Source: Fulvitalea axinellae (lineage in GTDB: Bacteria > Bacteroidota > Bacteroidia > Cytophagales > Cyclobacteriaceae). From it: a stretch of 64,000 nt of DNA. The stretch is taken from positions 1,054,001 through 1,118,000 of the forward strand of contig NZ_AP025314.1 in NCBI RefSeq assembly GCF_036492835.1, read 5' to 3'. Position numbers and translations under genes: made by a program. Shown piece after piece: positions 16,022 to 24,572 of this stretch. Position 1 is the first letter of the stretch; the number at the start of each line of letters is the position of its first letter. Below the pieces are notes generated by a model. It saw only the letters and a list, made by a program, of their open reading frames with translations. It searched no databases and was not told where the DNA came from.

Positions 16022-18259
16022 TTACTTTTTGCTGAAGCGATAACCCAGCGTGACGAAGTACGACCTGCCATAGCCGACATTTCGGCCGGCATTACTGCCG
16101 TGAGCCCCTCCGCTGGATTCTCCTTGGTTAGTGGTAGTGACATCGAGCAAGTTTTTCACACCGGCTGTTGTCGTCAGATTTCCTTTGAAGAAGTTTTTGG
16201 ATATCGTGAAGTCTAGCCACTCGAAAGGATCAAAGTATTTGACAACTTCGACAGTCGATTCCTCTCCGTCTGTTCCTGTCACTTTTTCAGAACCTATGTA
16301 AGGGGTTCTCCCTGTGCGCTTGAGGAAGAAACTGGCGCTAAGCCCGATTTTGGGGAAGTTTTGCGTAAGCGAAGCCGTGATTTCTCCAGTCTCGGTAAAT
16401 TCCGATTCGGAAAGTAATGAGACTGAGGTGAGTCCATAAGCCACGGCCAATTCGGTGTTTTTATAAAGCGTCCTTTGGCTTAAAGTGAATCCGTATGTGC
16501 GATAACTGTCGAAGTTCTTGAATGTGCTGATGGGCGGTCCGCTTGCGTTGTCTTCGTATTTCAATCCGATTTTGTCATGCACATCATTGTAAAAGGCGGA
16601 TAAATCGGTTCGGAGCGTGAAGTCACCAAGTTTTTTCCGAAAATCGGTAGCCAAACCGAAGTGGTCGGAAGTTTCGGCCTTAAGGTCAGGGTTGCCGTAA
16701 ATGTTGTGGTTGGAGTCCACGAAGGTGTAATAAAGCTCCCGTACCGACGGCGCCCGGAATCCGCGTCCGTATTCGGCACGCAGGCTGATTTCGTCGTTTA
16801 GGGCGTATTTCAGGTGGAGTTGCGGCGTTACCGGAGCATCATAAATGCTATTGATTGCGTAGCGCAACCCGGGTTTTACGGCCAACTTTCCGAAGCTGAG
16901 TTCCGCCGTGGCGAAAAACGCGTGGTCGCTGATGGCTTCGGGGGCGGAGAGTTTTGTGCCCCCGGCTTTTTCGTGTGAATACGCGTAACCGCCTTGGATT
17001 TTGGCTATTCCTTTTTTGTAAAAGAACTGGGCGATGACGTTTACGGCGTCGTAAGTGTCGTCTTGTGGCTTGTCGTTGAGCGAGAGGGTTTTCTTGCCTG
17101 TCGCTTTATCCACGTTGTATGTGAGCGTTTTCCGTTCGTAATCCGTATAGGCGGCGCTCCAGTGCGTTGAGAAATCGTGACCGAAACGGTATGCGGCCTG
17201 CAGTTGGTGGCTGAGCCTTTTTGTGTCATATTTTCGATCTTCGGCTTTTTCCGGACCCCATTCGCCGGGATTGTCAATGGTTTGGTCCATAAAGTCGAAG
17301 CGATAGTGGGCGTCCCACTGTTTGTCGGAATAGTTGAGGGTTCCCGATCCGTACCATTGTTCTTTCGGAAGCCATTCTTTGGTTCGGTTGTCCTCGTTGG
17401 CGCTGAATCCTCCGAACTTATAGTGCCCGAATGATGCCCGTGCCGATATTTTATCCGAAATTCTGTAGCTGGCGTAAGCGTTTTGGCGATGGAGGCCTTG
17501 GTCTTTTCCGTATTGGTCGCCGGCGCTTTCCTCGGAAATGTTTACGCCCGCTTCCACTTTGTTGGCGCTTGATGTTTTGGTGATCAAATTCACCACGCCC
17601 GCCAGAGCGTCCACGCCGAAGTTTACGGCCATGGGGCCTTCGATTATCTCGACGCGTTCGATTTCGTCGAGATTGATTTGGTTAAGGTCGATGGCATTGT
17701 CCGTGCCCGAGCGTCCGGCCATCGGCACGCCGTCGACCAGCACTTTGACATATTGGCCCGACATACCCATGAATTGGAGCGAAGCCTGCCCGGTGGCGCC
17801 GTCTTGCGCGAAGCGGATGTTGAGCTGGGTGCGCAACAGTTGCTCAAGGCTCTGCGACCCCGATTTTTCTATCCGTTCCGCCCCGATGGTTTTGACTCTG
17901 TAGACGGAGTTTCGCGATGATTGGGGGGAGAATTGCCCAGTTACGACCACCTCGTCGAGTTGGAGGCTTTTCGGAGTGAGGTAAACGGTGGTGTCATTGC
18001 CTGAAAATCTGAAGAAAATCGGCTCGTAGCTTATATGGGATGTTTCCAGCTTGATGTGGCCGTGGTCTCCAAGCCAATTGGCGTTGCCGTCCGGGCCGGA
18101 AATTATACATTGGCCCATTCCTTTTTCGGTACGGAATCCTACCGCTACGCCAGGTATGCTTTCGCCGGTCTTCTGGTCTCTGAAGTGGATTTTTTGCGCC
18201 GAGGCGAATCCGAACGCGAGTACGGACAAAAAGCTTAGCGCATATTTCAGGCAGGACAT
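16022..18259 (-). CDS. hmuR: TonB-dependent heme receptor (HmuR-like)
   Basis: This is a 745-residue outer-membrane receptor. It has a signal peptide (ends F-A-S-A-Q), a short carboxypeptidase-regulatory-like beta domain, a TonB box region (D-E-V-V-V-T-G), a plug with L-L-R-T-Q-L-N-I-R and V-L-V-D-G-V-P, and a 22-strand-type barrel ending in Y-R-F-S-K-K. The barrel contains F501-R-A-P and a downstream N-P-D-L with a histidine between them, the hallmark of bacterial heme receptors. It lies at the head of the hmuR-hmuY-hutW unit. Iron regulation is expected but no clear Fur site was found; a TATATTAATATA palindrome lies at 18267-18278, just upstream of the start. Confidence 0.9.
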   Translation of the reverse strand: MSCLKYALSFLSVLAFGFASAQKIHFRDQKTGESIPGVAVGFRTEKGMGQCIISGPDGNANWLGDHGHIKLETSHISYEPIFFRFSGNDTTVYLTPKSLQLDEVVVTGQFSPQSSRNSVYRVKTIGAERIEKSGSQSLEQLLRTQLNIRFAQDGATGQASLQFMGMSGQYVKVLVDGVPMAGRSGTDNAIDLNQINLDEIERVEIIEGPMAVNFGVDALAGVVNLITKTSSANKVEAGVNISEESAGDQYGKDQGLHRQNAYASYRISDKISARASFGHYKFGGFSANEDNRTKEWLPKEQWYGSGTLNYSDKQWDAHYRFDFMDQTIDNPGEWGPEKAEDRKYDTKRLSHQLQAAYRFGHDFSTHWSAAYTDYERKTLTYNVDKATGKKTLSLNDKPQDDTYDAVNVIAQFFYKKGIAKIQGGYAYSHEKAGGTKLSAPEAISDHAFFATAELSFGKLAVKPGLRYAINSIYDAPVTPQLHLKYALNDEISLRAEYGRGFRAPSVRELYYTFVDSNHNIYGNPDLKAETSDHFGLATDFRKKLGDFTLRTDLSAFYNDVHDKIGLKYEDNASGPPISTFKNFDSYRTYGFTLSQRTLYKNTELAVAYGLTSVSLLSESEFTETGEITASLTQNFPKIGLSASFFLKRTGRTPYIGSEKVTGTDGEESTVEVVKYFDPFEWLDFTISKNFFKGNLTTTAGVKNLLDVTTTNQGESSGGAHGSNAGRNVGYGRSYFVTLGYRFSKK

Positions 18260-18359
18260 ATTTCTTTATATTAATATAGACTAATTACAAATAGAGAGTC
18301 AAAAAAATTCTGGACTTAAGGTTTTAAAGGCCTGTCTGTCCAGAACCGAGGGAAAAGTG

Positions 18360-18378
18360 GCCGGCCACATGGCCGACC
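18360..18378 (-). terminator. Hairpin after hmuS, possible weak terminator
   Basis: CGGCCA (18362-18367) pairs with TGGCCG (18370-18375). On the minus strand it is followed by CCACTTTTCCC, a short T run. It may separate the hmuTUVS transcript from hmuR. Confidence 0.5.
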
Positions 18379-18403
18379 CTTTTCTATGAGGAAGATTTCG
18401 ATC

Positions 18404-19471
18404 TTAGTTCTTTTCCAATTGGCTTACGTATTCTCTCCACTGCTCCCGCTCCGGAATGCCCGGCTTGCGCAAGCCGAAGAATTGGGTAACCAACTCCTTG
18501 TCTTTGTCAAAAAGCTCGATGGAAGTCACTTCACCGTCTGTGGTTGGTTTTTTGACAACCCAAGCGTCGTGTACCAAGCTGGTGCGCAGGTGCATATTGA
18601 AATTCGGATCCATAATATTGAGCCAGTCACCCATAGGTTTGATGTTTTTGACCTTGCCTTGGTGGATCTGGATATTACCGCGATTCCCTGCGAAAATCAT
18701 GATAGGGAACTGGTCGGCGGCGACTTTTTCGAGCAAAGGCTGTAGCGAGTCGATTTTTACTCTGTAAGCGAACTGCTCGCCGGCAAGTTCCAGCGCATCG
18801 TAGCGGTGGGCCTTGTGCTTGCGGATCATTCCGAAGAAATCGTGGGTGTCTTTCAACTCCGACCAATCTTTGCGCAAAGCCTCGCCGTCAACCTCCTCTT
18901 TCGGAGTATGCGGTTTTTCGGCGGGGGCTGTAACCGCCTGTTTTTTAGACTGGTTTTCTGACGTATAGTCGGCCACAAGCTGTTCGAAGGCTTCGCGGTC
19001 ACCTTTTTCTTTAAGATAAATCTTGGTTACGGCATCGCCTGATTTGTCGAAAATCTGGATGCTTTCCATAAATCCTTTGGCCTTCGGGTTGATGACATGG
19101 AATGCGACAAACCAATTGGCCAAGAAAAGGCGGGTTTCGATAGGCCCGATGACCTGGCCCATGTGGTGTGGCCCGCTGCCGAAGGTTTCGACTTTTTGGA
19201 AATTGCCTTTGTGTTCGAGCACGCAGGTCTCGTTGCGGGTAATGGAAAGCACTTGCTTAAGCGCGGGCAAGCGTTTGACAAACACGTCCCAGTCGCCTTC
19301 AAGGCGGGTTACGTTGTCTCCGATTTTAGAGGCTATGAGCTCCGCCTCACTTACTCCGAGTTGGTTTGCCGCGTCGCGCGGGTAGGTTCTCGGTTTTTCT
19401 TCCACTATCTTGATCCAAGCGTCGCGGAGGGCTTGGCCACTAAGTTTTTCATTATCCACAGGATTGCTCAT
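18404..19471 (-). CDS. hmuS: HemS/HmuS/ChuS-type heme-handling protein
   Basis: The 355-residue protein has the two-fold repeat of the HemS family: first half (R-D-A-A-N-Q-L-G-V-S-E-A-E-L, L-P-A-L-K-Q-V-L-S-I-T-R-N, H-K-G-N-F) and second half (F-G-M-I-R-K-H-K-A-H-R-Y-D-A-L, P-I-M-I-F-A-G-N-R-G-N-I-Q-I-H-Q-G-K-V). It is cytoplasmic, with no signal. Family members bind imported heme, and some degrade it. This type is familiar from proteobacteria; in Porphyromonas the gene called hmuS is a CobN-like protein instead, so the name here follows the HemS family. It is 16 bp after the ABC ATPase gene. Confidence 0.88.
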   Translation of the reverse strand: MSNPVDNEKLSGQALRDAWIKIVEEKPRTYPRDAANQLGVSEAELIASKIGDNVTRLEGDWDVFVKRLPALKQVLSITRNETCVLEHKGNFQKVETFGSGPHHMGQVIGPIETRLFLANWFVAFHVINPKAKGFMESIQIFDKSGDAVTKIYLKEKGDREAFEQLVADYTSENQSKKQAVTAPAEKPHTPKEEVDGEALRKDWSELKDTHDFFGMIRKHKAHRYDALELAGEQFAYRVKIDSLQPLLEKVAADQFPIMIFAGNRGNIQIHQGKVKNIKPMGDWLNIMDPNFNMHLRTSLVHDAWVVKKPTTDGEVTSIELFDKDKELVTQFFGLRKPGIPEREQWREYVSQLEKN

Positions 19472-19487
19472 GGTAGTGCTTGTTGTC

Positions 19488-20291
19488 TTATTTGTTGATT
19501 GGAATTTGGCTAATCTTTGCCGAATCAGCGATTACGAAAGGACAGCGGGTCTCCGGGCAGCGGAGCATCCTGACCGGGTGGGAATACGTTTCCTCGATTG
19601 TCTCTTTTGTAAACACCTCATCCGTTATCCCTTGCGCTATTTCTTTGCCGTTTTTAAGAAAAAGAATCTTGTCGGCGAAGCGCGAGGCGGCGTTTAGGTC
19701 GTGAATCACGGCCATTACGGCGATGTTTTCGCCCTGAATATCCTTTACAGTTTCCAGAATACGCTGTTGCTGGGCAAGATCCATGTTCGATGTCGGTTCG
19801 TCAAGGAACAGGTATTTCGATCCCTCGCCGTTGCCGTAAATCTGGGCCAAAACTCTGGCCAGCTGTACGCGTTGTTGTTCTCCGCCGGAAAGGCTGGTGA
19901 ACGGGCGCTTGCGCAGACGGGCCGTGTCGGTCAGTTTCAATGCGTCTTCCACAATCCGGCTGTCCGTTTCCGGGTCGGCTAGGTGGGGCATGCGTCCCAT
20001 CGCCACGATTTCTTCCACCTTGAAAGGGAAGTTTACGCTGAATTGCTGTGACATGACGGCCCGTTTAGTCGCCAGTTCCGCCGGTTTTTGTTCGTGCAGG
20101 CTTTTGTCGCCTATCCGCACTTCGCCTTCGCTGGGGCTACTGTCGCCGCACATGGTCCGGAGAAGGCTGGACTTTCCGGCCCCGTTGGCGCCCAATACGG
20201 CGGTAAACGTGCCTGGCTGTAGCCCGAGGCTGATATTGTCGAAAATTCGTTTTCCGTTTATCGAAAGAGATACTTCCCGGGCGTCCAGCAT
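19488..20291 (-). CDS. hmuV: Heme ABC transporter ATP-binding protein
   Basis: At 267 residues it is a normal HmuV-size ABC ATPase. Visible motifs: Walker A G-A-N-G-A-G-K-S-S, Q-loop segment S-Q-Q-F, signature L-S-G-G-E-Q-Q-R, Walker B Y-L-F-L-D-E-P, and switch histidine in V-I-H-D-L-N. It powers heme import across the inner membrane with the permease encoded 15 bp upstream. The last ~30 residues, with C-P-E-T-R-C, are somewhat longer than usual. Confidence 0.95.
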   Translation of the reverse strand: MLDAREVSLSINGKRIFDNISLGLQPGTFTAVLGANGAGKSSLLRTMCGDSSPSEGEVRIGDKSLHEQKPAELATKRAVMSQQFSVNFPFKVEEIVAMGRMPHLADPETDSRIVEDALKLTDTARLRKRPFTSLSGGEQQRVQLARVLAQIYGNGEGSKYLFLDEPTSNMDLAQQQRILETVKDIQGENIAVMAVIHDLNAASRFADKILFLKNGKEIAQGITDEVFTKETIEETYSHPVRMLRCPETRCPFVIADSAKISQIPINK

Positions 20292-20306
20292 CGGTTGGTT
20301 TTTATA

Positions 20307-21365
20307 TCAGTTCAGACTCGTTTTCTTTTTTGTTTTCATCAAAAGGTAGATGAAAAAGGGCGCACCAAGCAGTGAGGTCACAATACCGATCGGCAGTTCC
20401 GCCGGCGATACTACAGTACGGGCGGCCATATCGGCGCCGATCAGAAGCAAAGCGCCTCCCGGCAGGCTGGCGGGCAACACGATTTTATGGTCGGGCCCGA
20501 AAGCCGTCCGGATAATGTGCGGAACCACAAGCCCCACAAAACCGATCATTCCCGTAAGGGCCACCGAAGCGCCCACGGCCATGGCGGCGCAAACGATTAC
20601 CGTACGTTTAACCCGTTCCACGTTTACGCCCAAGTGATAGGCTTCTTTTTCGCCCAAAGCGATGGCGTTAAGCGCTTTTCTGCTTCGCAAAATCACGAGG
20701 CTGGGCGCAACGATAAACGGAAGGCACAGAAGCAAACGCTTGCCGCTCGCTCCCGACAAATCACCCATACTCCAAAAGGTGTAGTTTCTGAGCGCCTCGT
20801 CATCGGCGTGGTAGATTACCAGACCGATAAGCGCGCCGGCGAGTGCGTTAAATGCGATGCCGGAGAGAATCAGCAGGGCGATATTGGTCTGCCCGTTTTG
20901 TTTTCCGAAGCGGTAAGCGGCCAGCGTCACAGCCAAACCTCCGCCGAAAGCGAACAGTGGCAGGAGGTAAGTGCCGGCGATTTCCGCCCAAAATGGAGGA
21001 AGGCTAGCGCCAAACACAATCACGACAACGGCGGCCAAAGCGGCTCCGCTTGATACCCCGATAAGCCCGGGTTCCACCAACGGGTTACGGAAAAGTCCCT
21101 GCAAAGCCGCCCCGCTTACCCCCAAACTGGCGCCGACTATCGCAGCCAGTAATACTCTTGGTACGCGAATGTCCAGCAATACGACCGCATACCTTTCGGC
21201 TGATTCGCTTAAGGGATGATTCCCGATTTTATTAAGAAGAATGGACAATGCGTCACTCAAAGGTATGTCCACCGCTCCAACGCTTAGCGACGCCGTTGCC
21301 AAGACAGTCGCCGCGGCCATTAGGCCTATTACGATAGTGGAATTTTTCTGGATCTGGGTATACAT
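20307..21365 (-). CDS. hmuU: FecCD-family heme/iron ABC permease
   Basis: This is a 352-residue integral membrane protein with about ten spans. It carries FecCD/BtuC-family signatures: R-V-P-R-V-L-L-A-A-I-V-G-A-S-L, G-L-F-R-N-P-L-V-E-P-G-L-I-G-V-S-S-G-A-A, and G-F-V-G-L-V-V-P-H-I-I-R. It pairs with the ATPase HmuV and the binding protein HmuT, both adjacent at 15-bp spacing. Substrate heme is assigned from the locus. Confidence 0.95.
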   Translation of the reverse strand: MYTQIQKNSTIVIGLMAAATVLATASLSVGAVDIPLSDALSILLNKIGNHPLSESAERYAVVLLDIRVPRVLLAAIVGASLGVSGAALQGLFRNPLVEPGLIGVSSGAALAAVVVIVFGASLPPFWAEIAGTYLLPLFAFGGGLAVTLAAYRFGKQNGQTNIALLILSGIAFNALAGALIGLVIYHADDEALRNYTFWSMGDLSGASGKRLLLCLPFIVAPSLVILRSRKALNAIALGEKEAYHLGVNVERVKRTVIVCAAMAVGASVALTGMIGFVGLVVPHIIRTAFGPDHKIVLPASLPGGALLLIGADMAARTVVSPAELPIGIVTSLLGAPFFIYLLMKTKKKTSLN

Positions 21366-21379
21366 GCGAAAGAAGTGTG

Positions 21380-22285
21380 TCAGATAGGGTTGCTGTTAAA
21401 GAGCTTTTTGTTTAGCTCTTCAGCGGCTTTTCCCACCCTCGGGCCAAAGCTGGATAGCAACGAGGCATTCATGGTAATGATTCGGCCTTGTTTGCCGGCT
21501 GTTGTTAACTTGAGCCCCGGAATTTCCTCAATGGCTTTTTCCTTTCCTCCCAAGCTCGCAAGTCCTTTTTCGAAGAACAGTAAGCAGTCTGGGTTGGCTT
21601 TTATCAGTGCCTCCGGTGTCAACGCTTTGAATCCGTTGATTTCCTGGATGGCCAATTGTCCGCCGGCAAGTGTAATCATCTCTTCAGCGAAAGTTCCTTT
21701 GCCCGCAATGTTGAGGCTTCCGGTTCCTCTGGCGTAAATAAAGAGTACTTTCGGGCGGGCCTTCTCTTCAGTTTTTTTGACTTTATCCAAGTCCTGTTCG
21801 ATAGTCTGGATAAGGCTGTCTACTTTATTTTCGGCCCCTAGAGCTTTACCGATTTGACGAATCGCCGTTTTGGTGTTAGCGACGGTTTTGGTCGATGGCA
21901 AAACGACTAATTCAGTATTTGTGCCAGCCAATTGGTCTACAATTTCTTTTTTGATTCCTCCTTCAGAGAATATAATCACCGTGGGCGCGTGTGATAGAAT
22001 TGCCTCTGCGGAAATGGTGTGCCTATGTCCGACTTTTGGCAGTAGTGAGGTTTGGGCAGGATAGGTTCCGGTAAGGTCCGTCGCCAAGACTTCCTGCCCT
22101 TTTCCTAGCGCAAAAACGGTCTCAGTCGCTAATCCGCCAATTGTAACTATCCGCTCTTTTTTTGCGACAACATTTGCTTCTTTCTCTTGTCGTTGCTTGT
22201 CTTGTTTTCCCGTACAGGAAACGCCAAACATTAGTGTGGCGAGGACCACAAAGAGAATATTACGGGGGGAGTCTTTTATAGTCAT
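21380..22285 (-). CDS. hmuT: Heme ABC transporter substrate-binding lipoprotein
   Basis: The 301-residue protein has a lipoprotein signal (L-M-F-G-V-S-C). It is a class III periplasmic-binding fold (TroA/FhuD/HmuT-like): R-I-V-T-I-G-G-L-A-T-E-T-V-F-A-L-G, D-L-T-G-T-Y-P, L-P-K-V-G-H-R-H-T-I-S-A-E-A-I-L, and A-R-G-T-G-S-L-N-I-A-G-K-G-T-F-A-E-E-M-I. The pattern V-G-H-x-x-T-I-S-A-E and the F-A-E-E-M-I segment are characteristic of heme rather than siderophore binders. It is the first gene of the hmuTUVS operon. Confidence 0.92.
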   Translation of the reverse strand: MTIKDSPRNILFVVLATLMFGVSCTGKQDKQRQEKEANVVAKKERIVTIGGLATETVFALGKGQEVLATDLTGTYPAQTSLLPKVGHRHTISAEAILSHAPTVIIFSEGGIKKEIVDQLAGTNTELVVLPSTKTVANTKTAIRQIGKALGAENKVDSLIQTIEQDLDKVKKTEEKARPKVLFIYARGTGSLNIAGKGTFAEEMITLAGGQLAIQEINGFKALTPEALIKANPDCLLFFEKGLASLGGKEKAIEEIPGLKLTTAGKQGRIITMNASLLSSFGPRVGKAAEELNKKLFNSNPI

Positions 22286-22314
22286 TTTTTGCTCTTTGTT
22301 TACAAGTGATGATG

Positions 22315-22346
22315 CAAATATTTTTCTAATTCAGATTAAATCCAAA
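22315..22346 (-). promoter_or_regulatory. Candidate Bacteroidota-type promoter of hmuT
   Basis: Read on the minus strand, TTTG (22346-22343) is followed after 20 bp by AATATTTG (22322-22315), a 7/8 match to TAnnTTTG. The spacer holds an imperfect A/T-rich dyad (TTTAATCTGAATTAGAAA), a place where an iron regulator could bind; that is inference. Confidence 0.45.
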
Positions 22347-22430
22347 TAAAAGTTAATCTATATTCGTATCGAATCGTAAACGGTTGGTAAAATTTTAGAT
22401 AAGTTCAAACCTGAAAAACCCTGAAACATT

Positions 22431-23306
22431 ATGCGTGATAAAATTGCCTTATTGTTGTTTATGTTTTTGTTTTCCAGTCATTTAAGTTTGCTTTCGCAAA
22501 GCAAGGGAAACCCGGTCGCATATCGGATATTTGACGCAAAAGGAAAAAAAGCGTCGTATGCAAAAATGTTGAAAGCGAGTCGGGATGCCGACGTGTTCTT
22601 TTTTGGAGAGAAGCACAACGACCCGATTGTGCATTGGCTACAGTTGCGTTTCGCAAAGGACTTGTATGGACGCGATAGCTCTTTGACCGTAGGTATGGAG
22701 ATGTTTGAAGCTGACGGACAAGTGATACTTGATGAGTATTTCGGTGGATTTATAAGCGAAAAAAGCTTTGAGAAAGAAGCTCGCCTTTGGCCGAATTACG
22801 ATACGGATTACAAACCTGTTTTGGATTTTGCAAAGGAAGAAGGTTTGCGCTTAGTGGCTACCAATGTTCCGAGGCGTTACGCTTCTTCGGTTTACAAACG
22901 GGGTTTCGACGTGCTGGACAGTTTGCCGGCGGCTTCGAAAAAGTTTTTGCCTCCTTTGCCCGTCGCTTACGATCCGGACTTGCCGGGATATAAAAAAATG
23001 TTGGAAATGGGAGGGAAACACGCCAACCCGAATTTGCCGAAAGCCCAAGCGATCAAGGATGCGACGATGGCTTATTTTATTTCTAGAAACATAAAGCTGG
23101 GCACTCCTTTTCTTCACCTAAACGGCTCTTATCATTCGGATAACGATGAGGGGATTTTGTGGTACTTGCGTCGTTATGATCCCGAACTTCGTTTTTTCAC
23201 TATATCAACAGTGACACAGGATCAATTGGACAAACTTGACGAAGAGTATATCGGTAAAGCCGACTTTATTCTGTGCGTACCGACGGACATGACAAAGACC
23301 CGTTAA
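22431..23306 (+). CDS. ChaN-like heme-binding protein
   Basis: This is a 291-residue protein with a signal peptide (ends S-L-L-S-Q). The fold family is ChaN/DUF399: F-F-F-G-E-K-H-N-D-P near the N-terminus, V-G-M-E-M-F-E-A-D-G-Q, L-W-P-N-Y-D-T-D-Y-K-P-V-L-D-F-A, and L-R-L-V-A-T-N-V-P-R. ChaN of Campylobacter binds heme and is iron regulated. The gene is divergent from hmuT with a shared 145-bp upstream region, so co-regulation with the heme locus is likely. No lipobox Cys is present, so it is probably periplasmic and not acylated. Confidence 0.85.
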   Translation: MRDKIALLLFMFLFSSHLSLLSQSKGNPVAYRIFDAKGKKASYAKMLKASRDADVFFFGEKHNDPIVHWLQLRFAKDLYGRDSSLTVGMEMFEADGQVILDEYFGGFISEKSFEKEARLWPNYDTDYKPVLDFAKEEGLRLVATNVPRRYASSVYKRGFDVLDSLPAASKKFLPPLPVAYDPDLPGYKKMLEMGGKHANPNLPKAQAIKDATMAYFISRNIKLGTPFLHLNGSYHSDNDEGILWYLRRYDPELRFFTISTVTQDQLDKLDEEYIGKADFILCVPTDMTKTR

Positions 23307-23321
23307 ATCGAAAATCTTCAC

Positions 23322-23358
23322 AAAAAATAAGGACGTCTACAAGGCGTCCTTATTTTTT
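23322..23358. terminator. Bidirectional terminator between chaN-like and 23400-24218 genes
   Basis: A perfect 14-bp stem, AAAAAATAAGGACG (23322-23335) with CGTCCTTATTTTTT (23345-23358), flanked by A and T tracts serves both convergent genes. Confidence 0.9.
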
Positions 23359-23399
23359 AACTTACTTGTAAGGTGTCGTCAGTTTATGTTATGTTTTGG

Positions 23400-24218
23400 C
23401 TAGTTCTTTACGGTTTTGGTACTTATGTTGCCAAAAGGTGCTTTTTTCTCAGGCTTCTTTTTCTTTTTAGGCTTCTTCTTCGGTTTTGGTTTGTCCTTCT
23501 TTTTATTCTTGGTTTTTTTCCTGTTCCGTTTCGAATCTTCCGGTTCCGCTAAAGTGTAAGCCTCACCTGGCAGATTGAGAAGAATCCACATCGTCTCGTT
23601 CAGATAACCGCTAAAGGTACCGATTCTGTCATTGTTGATGTTGGTGGCCACTATATCCAAATCCGATTTTTCCTCGGGAAGCAGAAGGTGGAAGTTTGCT
23701 GTCCGGTTTGTCGAGTCGGCCGCAAATTTGCCTATATATTTGTCATTGAATTCTTCATGGGTGTTGTAATACAAGTCCGTATCAAAAGTCAAAAGCGGGT
23801 GGCGTTGCCGAAAGAAGGAAAAATCTTGTGCCCGGAAGCCTACCATGGATGAAATAAACCTGCGGGTAAGGTTCTTCGACTTGATAATGGCGTAGTACTT
23901 CCCTTCTCCCTCAAGTTTGCTGTAATACAGAACGCGGGAGATGTTAAAAACAAAGGTGGATTGTTCGTCGTCGCCGAATACTACAATGGCGTCGCTGCGT
24001 TCCAACGCTCGGCTTATATCCTCGTCGGTCAGGAAAGTGAACAGGCCGTGAAAGTTGTTTGTCTCCTTGTAAAAGCTCAGGGTGACGCTCATTTTATGGT
24101 TCTTGTTCAGGTACATTACGTCCTGGGCGAAGGAACCGGTCGTTAGCAAAAGCATCAACATTGACAGCAATGTGCCCTTGAAGATTCTACTAGGTTTGTG
24201 AAAGTGGTTCGAGTCCAT
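23400..24218 (-). CDS. Secreted protein of unknown function with Lys/Pro-rich tail
   Basis: This is a 272-residue protein with a long N-region signal peptide (ends S-F-A-Q). Residues ~35-220 form a beta-rich domain I do not recognise. Residues ~230-260 are almost entirely Lys, Pro, Asn and Arg (K-K-x-K-P-K-P-K-K-K type), then a short A-P-F-G-N-I end. Such a basic tail could bind peptidoglycan, LPS or nucleic acid, but that is a guess. The gene stands alone, convergent to chaN. Confidence 0.7.
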   Translation of the reverse strand: MDSNHFHKPSRIFKGTLLSMLMLLLTTGSFAQDVMYLNKNHKMSVTLSFYKETNNFHGLFTFLTDEDISRALERSDAIVVFGDDEQSTFVFNISRVLYYSKLEGEGKYYAIIKSKNLTRRFISSMVGFRAQDFSFFRQRHPLLTFDTDLYYNTHEEFNDKYIGKFAADSTNRTANFHLLLPEEKSDLDIVATNINNDRIGTFSGYLNETMWILLNLPGEAYTLAEPEDSKRNRKKTKNKKKDKPKPKKKPKKKKKPEKKAPFGNISTKTVKN

Positions 24219-24572
24219 GTGAATCAGTTTAAAGCTCGGGGAACTTTTTCGTTTCTGGATTCGGGGCAGTGAAATCTAGGGGCAGGAATCTGAAACGCTA
24301 AATTAGATACATGAAATGCAATAATTTTTCACATATAATGAATTTCTTTCCCGTGTTGTTTTTGTCTTGTTTAAATAAATAATTGAGCTTATTTTCTATT
24401 TGTTTATTGCTTATCAAGACTTTTCGAGGAGTTAACTTCACTTGACCCTTTGTTTATCGAACTCATATATCATGCTAGAATAGGGAGTAAGGTTGGGCTT
24501 GAGCAAAGTTTTCTTCTATTTCGCGTCGGTTTCCGGAGTTCGGAGGCCTGAAATTGGACTTATTTTGGAATC
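24219..24572. other. Intergenic region, no gene seen
   Basis: This 354-bp A/T-rich gap separates two divergent genes. I see no small ORF of quality, no repeat and no confident promoter. Confidence 0.5.

Noticed and set aside
18267..18278. TATATTAATATA palindrome as a Fur box
   Set aside because: It is an A/T palindrome with little match to known Fur sites; noted only as upstream context of hmuR.
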